Assembly: GCF_902493215.1 (NCBI RefSeq)
Contig: NZ_CABUOL010000002.1
Span: 124,001-188,000, forward strand
Length of the DNA stretch: 64,000 bases
From: an uncultured Mediterranea sp.
GTDB lineage: Bacteria > Bacteroidota > Bacteroidia > Bacteroidales > Bacteroidaceae
Direction: 5' to 3'
Below, piece after piece: positions 59,511-64,000 of the stretch. Position numbers and translations under genes: made by a program. Within the stretch, counting starts at the first letter, position 1. Every line of letters starts with the position of its first letter. The notes under the pieces were generated by a model. That model saw nothing but the letters and a program-made list of their open reading frames with translations. It was not told where the DNA came from and made no database searches.

Positions 59511-59584
59511 CGGTGCGGACGGGACTCGAACCCGCGACCCCATGCGTGACAGGCATGTATTCTAACCAGCTGAACTACCGCACC
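59511..59584 (-). tRNA. tRNA-Asp (GTC)
   Basis: A 74-nt cloverleaf on minus. The acceptor stem is GGTGCGG/CCGCACC, the anticodon loop CTGTCAC with anticodon GTC on a CATGC/GCATG stem, and the T-arm CGGGTTCGAGTCCCG. No CCA is encoded. The common artefact reading frame GSRVRVPSAP lies across it. Confidence 0.97.
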
Positions 59585-59623
59585 ATTCTGTTGTTTCGTT
59601 GCTATCTCTCTCGATTGCGGTTG

Positions 59624-59653
59624 CAAAGGTAGACCTTTTTTTGGAAATGGCAA
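59624..59653 (-). promoter_or_regulatory. Promoter of tRNA-Asp
   Basis: On minus, TTGC (about 59650-59653), a 19-bp gap and TACCTTTG (59624-59631), about 40 bp before the mature tRNA. The rest of 59654-59934 has no gene I recognise; TATTTTTG at 59881-59888 is the likely -7 box of hisH. Confidence 0.7.
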
Positions 59654-59934
59654 TAGCTTCGGAGAATTTTTTTTAGAGCCTTTTCGGGATACCGAATATT
59701 ATTCTCTCATATTGAGTGGATTGCGTGAGTGTATATCCGGTGGGTTTAACCTTCGTTAGCATTTGGACTGACGTGTGCGGATTTCGTTTTGCAGGCAGGA
59801 GGACGCTGTGGAAAACGAAACGAAGGAAGCGCTGCACGAAACTTTGTGCTCGAATAATTCGTTTTTCTGTAATAAATGGTTATTTTTGCGCAGTGAATGA
59901 GAGAATATTGTAAACTAACAGACGAAATGGACGA

Positions 59935-60525
59935 ATGAAAGTAGCAATCGTGAAATATAATGCAGGCAATGTGCGCTCGGTGCAGTGCGCGTTGGGACGT
60001 CTCGGGGTGGAGGCCGAGGTGACGGCCGACGTGGAGCGGCTGTGCGCGGCCGACAAGGTCATCTTTCCCGGCGTGGGAGAGGCGGCCACAACAATGGACT
60101 TCCTGCACACATCGGGACTGGACGGGGTGATCAGAAATCTTCGGCAGCCGGTTTTGGGCATTTGCCTGGGCATGCAGCTGATGTGCAGCCATTCGGAAGA
60201 GGGGGACGTGGACTGCCTGGGTATCTTCGATGTGGATGTGAAGCGCTTCCACTCGGAGAGGCATGCCGACAAAGTGCCCCACATGGGGTGGAATACGATT
60301 GGCCGCGTGTGCAGTCCGCTGTTCCGCGGCTTTACACGCGAGGAGTTCGTTTACTTTGTCCACAGTTACTATGTCCCGTTGAACGAGTCGACGGCCGCTG
60401 TGACCGACTATATTTTGCCTTTCAGTGCCGCGCTGCATAAGGACAACTTCTTTGCGACCCAGTTCCATCCCGAAAAAAGCGGTGGAGTGGGCGAACGTAT
60501 ACTGAAAAACTTTCTGGAGCTATGA
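59935..60525 (+). CDS. hisH: Imidazole glycerol phosphate synthase, glutamine amidotransferase subunit
   Basis: 196 residues. The class-I amidotransferase nucleophile is in VLGICLGMQLM and the His/Glu pair in TQFHPEKS. It delivers ammonia from glutamine to HisF. First gene of hisH-hisA-hisF-hisIE; the ATG overlaps nothing and its stop overlaps the hisA start by 4 bp. Confidence 0.96.
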   Translation: MKVAIVKYNAGNVRSVQCALGRLGVEAEVTADVERLCAADKVIFPGVGEAATTMDFLHTSGLDGVIRNLRQPVLGICLGMQLMCSHSEEGDVDCLGIFDVDVKRFHSERHADKVPHMGWNTIGRVCSPLFRGFTREEFVYFVHSYYVPLNESTAAVTDYILPFSAALHKDNFFATQFHPEKSGGVGERILKNFLEL

Positions 60526-61244
60526 TAGAATTGATACCGGCTATAGATATTATTGGAGGCAAGTGCGTGCGCCTGTCTCAGGGAGACTACGGAAGCAAGA
60601 AGGTGTACAACGAAAACCCGCTCGAGGTGGCCCGTATGCTGGAGGCGGGAGGTATCAGGCGTCTGCATCTGGTGGACCTGGACGGAGCGGCTTCCCATCA
60701 CATCGTGAACTACCGCATTCTGGAGCAGATTGCTTCGGGCACGTCGCTGGTCATTGACTTCGGCGGAGGGGTGAAGACGGATGAAGACCTCCGCATCGCC
60801 TTCGAGAGTGGGGCGCAGATGGTGACGGGAGGCAGTATCGCCGTGAAGAATCCCGAACTCTTCGGCAGGTGGATAGAGACTTACGGCCCCGAGCGCATCA
60901 TCCTGGGCGCCGACGTCAAGGAGCGGCGTGTATCGGTGGGCGGATGGAAGGAAGACAGTCCGCTCGAGTTGTTCCCTTTCCTCGACGGGTACCGCAAGAA
61001 GGGAATTACCAAGGTTATCTGTACGGACATCAGTTGCGACGGGATGTTGCAGGGACCTTCGCTGGACTTGTACAAGGAGATTTTGGCCTTTGCTCCGGAC
61101 CTGTATCTGACGGCCAGCGGCGGTGTGGGCAGTATGGACGATATCTACCGCTTGCAGGAGGCAGGTGTGCCGGCTGTTATTTTCGGCAAGGCGTTGTACG
61201 AGGGGCGTGTGACCCTTCACGACCTGCGCCCCCTGCTCGATTGA
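60522..61244 (+). CDS. hisA: ProFAR isomerase (HisA)
   Basis: 240 residues of a (beta/alpha)8 barrel with two phosphate-binding repeats: IELIPAIDIIGGKCVRL with FGGGVKT, and ICTDISCDGMLQGPS with SGGVGSM. The catalytic Asp is in PAIDII. It isomerises ProFAR to PRFAR in histidine synthesis. Starts at the hisH stop (ATGA overlap). Confidence 0.96.
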   Translation: MIELIPAIDIIGGKCVRLSQGDYGSKKVYNENPLEVARMLEAGGIRRLHLVDLDGAASHHIVNYRILEQIASGTSLVIDFGGGVKTDEDLRIAFESGAQMVTGGSIAVKNPELFGRWIETYGPERIILGADVKERRVSVGGWKEDSPLELFPFLDGYRKKGITKVICTDISCDGMLQGPSLDLYKEILAFAPDLYLTASGGVGSMDDIYRLQEAGVPAVIFGKALYEGRVTLHDLRPLLD

Positions 61245-61287
61245 GAGAACAAACGGATATGTTGAACGGATATAAATAAGATAATTT

Positions 61288-62043
61288 GTGTTAGCCAAAA
61301 GAATAATACCCTGCCTGGACATCAAGGACGGGCAGACGGTGAAAGGTACCAATTTTGTGAATCTGCGTCATGCGGGCGATCCGGTCGAACTGGCGCGCGC
61401 CTACAGCGAACAGGGGGCGGACGAACTGGTGTTTCTTGACATCACGGCTAGTTTTGAGGGACGGAAGACGTTTGTCGAGCTGGTGGGGCGCATTGCCGAG
61501 AACATCAGCATTCCTTTTACGGTAGGCGGAGGCATTCATGAACTGGGCGATGTGGCCCGTCTGCTCGAGGCGGGGGCCGACAAGGTTTCTGTCAATTCGG
61601 CTGCCATACGCCGCCCGGAGCTGATTGACGAGATAGCCGGGCACTTCGGTTCCCAGGTATGTGTGCTGGCCGTCGATGCCTGCCAGACACCTGCCGGCTG
61701 GCGATGCTACCTGAATGGAGGCCGGGTGGAGACCGACAGGGAACTCTTCTCCTGGGCCAGAGAAGCACAGGAGAGGGGAGCGGGCGAGGTGCTGTTTACC
61801 AGTATGGACCACGATGGCGTGAAGACGGGTTATGCCAACGAGGCATTGGCAGCCCTGTCCGACGGACTGTCCATCCCGGTCATCGCTTCGGGCGGTGCGG
61901 GGCAGATGGAGCATTTTCGGGATGCCTTTGTCCTTGGAAAAGCGGATGCGGCACTGGCTGCCAGTGTTTTTCATTTCGGAGAAATCAAAATTCCCGATTT
62001 AAAATCGTATCTTTGCGCCCAAGGTGTACCGATGAGAATTTAA
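61288..62043 (+). CDS. hisF: Imidazole glycerol phosphate synthase, cyclase subunit
   Basis: 251 residues with a (beta/alpha)8 barrel (MLAKRIIPCLDIKDGQTVKGTNF, TVGGGIHELGDV, SGGAGQMEHFRDAF). Asp11 and Asp130-type catalytic residues are in CLDIKDG and the AVDACQTP region. The start is GTG at 61288; no nearer ATG keeps the conserved N-terminus. It condenses PRFAR with ammonia from HisH. Confidence 0.96.
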   Translation: MLAKRIIPCLDIKDGQTVKGTNFVNLRHAGDPVELARAYSEQGADELVFLDITASFEGRKTFVELVGRIAENISIPFTVGGGIHELGDVARLLEAGADKVSVNSAAIRRPELIDEIAGHFGSQVCVLAVDACQTPAGWRCYLNGGRVETDRELFSWAREAQERGAGEVLFTSMDHDGVKTGYANEALAALSDGLSIPVIASGGAGQMEHFRDAFVLGKADAALAASVFHFGEIKIPDLKSYLCAQGVPMRI

Positions 62044-62101
62044 AGAGTATTTGAACCTTGTTTAAAGAACGTTTGAAAACGATAGATAGTTGTTGCATTT
62101 C

Positions 62102-62728
62102 ATGGACAATATGGAAGTAAATATAGATTTCGAGAAGATGGGCGGGCTGGTGCCGGCCATCATACAGGATGCCGATACGGCCAAAGTGCTGATGCTGGGT
62201 TTCATGAACCGTGAAGCCTATGACAAGACGATGGAAACCGGCAAGGTGACTTTCTTCAGCCGCACCCGTAACCGCTTGTGGACCAAAGGGGAGGAGAGCG
62301 GAAATTTCCTGAACGTGGTATCTGTCAAGGCGGATTGCGACCACGATACGCTGCTCATTCAGGTACATCCGGCAGGCCCTGTGTGCCACACGGGTACGGA
62401 TACCTGTTGGGGCGAGAAGAACGAACAGCCTGTGATGTTCCTGAAGGAATTGCAGGATTTTATCAATGTGCGTCACCGCGAGATGCCCGAGGGTTCTTAT
62501 ACGACCAGCCTTTTCCGCTCGGGAGTCAACAAGATGGCTCAGAAGGTGGGCGAGGAAGCTGTAGAGACCGTAATAGAAGCCTGCAACGGAACGGATGACC
62601 GGCTGATTTACGAAAGTGCCGATTTGTTGTATCATCTGATAGTTTTGCTGACTTCAAAAGGCTATAGTATCGAAGACATTGCCAGGGAATTGAAAGAAAG
62701 GCACGGGGCCGGTTGGAAAAAGCATTGA
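62102..62728 (+). CDS. hisIE: Phosphoribosyl-AMP cyclohydrolase / phosphoribosyl-ATP pyrophosphatase
   Basis: 208 residues from the ATG at 62102 (an ATG at 62111 or a TTG at 62090 is possible). The HisI part has the metal residues in VKADCDHDTLLIQV and CHTGTDTCWG. The HisE part has SLFRSGVNKMAQKVGEEAVETVIEA. The fused bifunctional form is normal for this group. It catalyses the second and third steps of histidine synthesis. Confidence 0.95.
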   Translation: MDNMEVNIDFEKMGGLVPAIIQDADTAKVLMLGFMNREAYDKTMETGKVTFFSRTRNRLWTKGEESGNFLNVVSVKADCDHDTLLIQVHPAGPVCHTGTDTCWGEKNEQPVMFLKELQDFINVRHREMPEGSYTTSLFRSGVNKMAQKVGEEAVETVIEACNGTDDRLIYESADLLYHLIVLLTSKGYSIEDIARELKERHGAGWKKH

Positions 62729-62732
62729 TGGT

Positions 62733-63410
62733 ATGGATGGTCCGTTGATCAGATATAAGGATGTGGAGATCCGCCAGCAGGAACTGGGAGTGCTGGAGAA
62801 TGTCAACCTGGAACTTTCTTCGGGGGAATTTGTTTTCCTGGTAGGAAAGGTGGGTTCGGGCAAAACAAGCCTGTTAAAGACATTCTATGGCGAACTGGAG
62901 ATTGCTTCGGGCAGCGCGGAGGTGTTGGGGTACAATATGAACCGCATCAAGCGCAAACATATTCCCCAGTTGCGCCGCAAGTTGGGAATTATCTTTCAGG
63001 ATTTCCAGCTGTTGACCGACCGTCCTGTTTACGACAACCTGGATTTTGTACTTCAGGCTACCGGCTGGAAACATCGGGGCGAGCGGAAAGACCGTATCGA
63101 AGAAGTCCTGCAGCTGGTCGGTATGAGTAATAAGGGATACAAGCTGCCCAATGAATTGTCGGGAGGCGAGCAGCAGCGTATTGTGATAGCGCGGGCCGTA
63201 TTGAACTCGCCGCAAATCATTCTGGCCGATGAACCGACCGGCAATCTGGATGTGGAGACTGGACGGGCCATCACAACGCTGTTGCATCAGATCAGCGAGC
63301 AGGGATCGCTGGTCGTGATGACGACCCATAACCTCCAGCTGCTCCGTGAGTTTCCGGGCAAGGTCTATCGGTGTGAAGCGCATCGGCTCTGTCAGCAGGT
63401 AGCAGAATGA
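62733..63410 (+). CDS. ftsE: FtsE-like ABC ATPase
   Basis: 225 residues. Walker A is GKVGSGKTSLLK, the Q-loop IIFQDFQLLTDRPVYDNL, the signature LSGGEQQRIVIARA, Walker B IILADEPTGNLDVETG. The lack of a long insert and the FtsE-type C-terminus point to the cell-division ATPase that partners FtsX. FtsX is not in the window. It starts 4 bp after hisIE, so it probably rides on the his transcript. Confidence 0.82.
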   Translation: MDGPLIRYKDVEIRQQELGVLENVNLELSSGEFVFLVGKVGSGKTSLLKTFYGELEIASGSAEVLGYNMNRIKRKHIPQLRRKLGIIFQDFQLLTDRPVYDNLDFVLQATGWKHRGERKDRIEEVLQLVGMSNKGYKLPNELSGGEQQRIVIARAVLNSPQIILADEPTGNLDVETGRAITTLLHQISEQGSLVVMTTHNLQLLREFPGKVYRCEAHRLCQQVAE

Positions 63411-63452
63411 AAATAATATAATAGTATAATCATTAAATAAGTAAAGAAAAAG

Positions 63453-64000
63453 ATGAAAGTATTAAAGTTTGGAGGAACTTCGGTAGGTTCGGCTCAGCGG
63501 ATGAAGGAAGTGGCCAAATTGATTACCGATGGTGAACGCAAGATTGTAGTGCTGTCTGCCATGTCGGGTACTACGAACACACTGGTTGAAATTTCGGACT
63601 ATCTGTACAAGAAGAATCCGGAAGGAGCAAATGAGATCATCAACCAGCTGGAAAGCAAGTATCGTCGTCATATTGACGAACTTTATTCTACCGACGAATA
63701 CAAACAGAAATGTCTGGAACTGGTGAAGTCGCATTTCGACTACATCCGTTCGTATACCAAAGATCTTTTTACCTTGTTCGAAGAGAAAGTGGTGTTGGCC
63801 CAGGGTGAGCTGATTTCGACGGGCATGATGAACTACTATCTTCAGGAATGTGGCGTGAAGTCGGTACTGCTTCCGGCTTTGGAATATATGCGTACGGACA
63901 AGAATGCCGAACCCGATCCTGTCTACATCCGTGAAAAGTTGCAGGCACAGCTGGAACTTTATCCCGAAGCCGATATCTATATTACACAGGGATTTATCTG
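63453..64000 (+). CDS. lysC: Aspartate kinase (3' end cut off by window edge)
   Basis: The N-terminus MKVLKFGGTSVGSAQRM is the aspartokinase signature (KFGGTSV), followed by IVVLSAMSGTTNTLVEIS. The frame is open to the window end (182 codons), and ACT domains at the C-terminus, if present, are outside. It makes aspartyl phosphate for lysine, threonine and methionine. Whether it is a stand-alone LysC or part of a ThrA fusion cannot be told here. Confidence 0.9.
   Translation, partial: MKVLKFGGTSVGSAQRMKEVAKLITDGERKIVVLSAMSGTTNTLVEISDYLYKKNPEGANEIINQLESKYRRHIDELYSTDEYKQKCLELVKSHFDYIRSYTKDLFTLFEEKVVLAQGELISTGMMNYYLQECGVKSVLLPALEYMRTDKNAEPDPVYIREKLQAQLELYPEADIYITQGFI

Noticed and set aside
59331..59543. 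A 70-codon open frame beginning MGSRVRVPSAP
   Set aside because: Known artefact of translation through a tRNA gene, here tRNA-Asp.

Overview
The window looks like a chromosomal segment of a fairly high-G+C member of the Bacteroidales, most likely Bacteroidaceae. The evidence is the TAnnTTTG (-7) and TTTG/TTGG (-33) promoter elements, the weak Shine-Dalgarno sequences, and many Bacteroides-type families: DUF4468, NigD-like, DUF4933, a XusABC-like system, fimbrillins, DUF3575/DUF5119 and GGGtGRT. Housekeeping genes are interspersed with surface and accessory loci. I cannot name the species.

Layout. 1-2.8 kb holds a truncated DUF4468 protein, a metallo-beta-lactamase-fold hydrolase and a D-lactate-type dehydrogenase, all on minus. 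3.5-7 kb holds a FadL-like porin, then a queuosine set (YhhQ-type transporter, queC, queF); the transporter leader carries a candidate preQ1-I riboswitch. Enolase follows on minus. 8.6-13.8 kb is a xusABC-like siderophore uptake operon. 13.9-18.1 kb (minus) carries a PfkB kinase, an S41 protease and a two-gene unit (GGGtGRT protein plus Fe-S scaffold-like protein). 18.6-22.2 kb holds a DMP19 protein, then an AT-rich island with two lipoproteins, one resembling an aerolysin-type pore former, then a YIP1-like protein. 22.2-25.4 kb is smpB and a metH without the reactivation domain. 25.4-28.7 kb holds a serine hydrolase, an AraC regulator and a flavin reductase/ABM fusion. 28.7-36.8 kb is an NtrY/NtrC-type two-component system, a DUF4933 lipoprotein behind a sigma-54 promoter motif, and a MacB/FtsX-type ABC transporter. 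36.9-42.8 kb holds small lipoproteins, a Crp/Fnr regulator with a MATE exporter, an acetyltransferase and a LytTR regulator. 43-50.6 kb holds fhs, a MITE-like element, a NigD-like lipoprotein, an ECF sigma factor with a fused anti-sigma/barrel protein, and pflA/pflB. 51-59.2 kb is an HU-like protein and a fimbrial cluster interrupted by higBA. 59.5-64 kb is tRNA-Asp, hisH-hisA-hisF-hisIE, an ftsE-like gene and the start of an aspartate kinase.

The most unusual signal is a family of tandem arrays of short dyads, nearly all with a period of exactly 22 bp. At least seven intergenic places carry one (about 2.91-3.15, 11.11-11.18, 18.38-18.47, 19.12-19.18, 33.37-33.46, 39.37-39.53 and 51.54-51.65 kb), and an eighth lies inside a coding sequence (40.82-40.91 kb). 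Each array has its own sequence, but the period and the dyad architecture are shared, and some units keep the dyad through paired substitutions. I do not recognise this as a named element; it is not a CRISPR array. Other non-coding structures include two long CACAGA-type inverted repeats bracketing the sigma-54 regulator gene, a 204-bp MITE-like element, and a 13-nt inverted repeat spanning the divergent ECF sigma/NigD promoter region.
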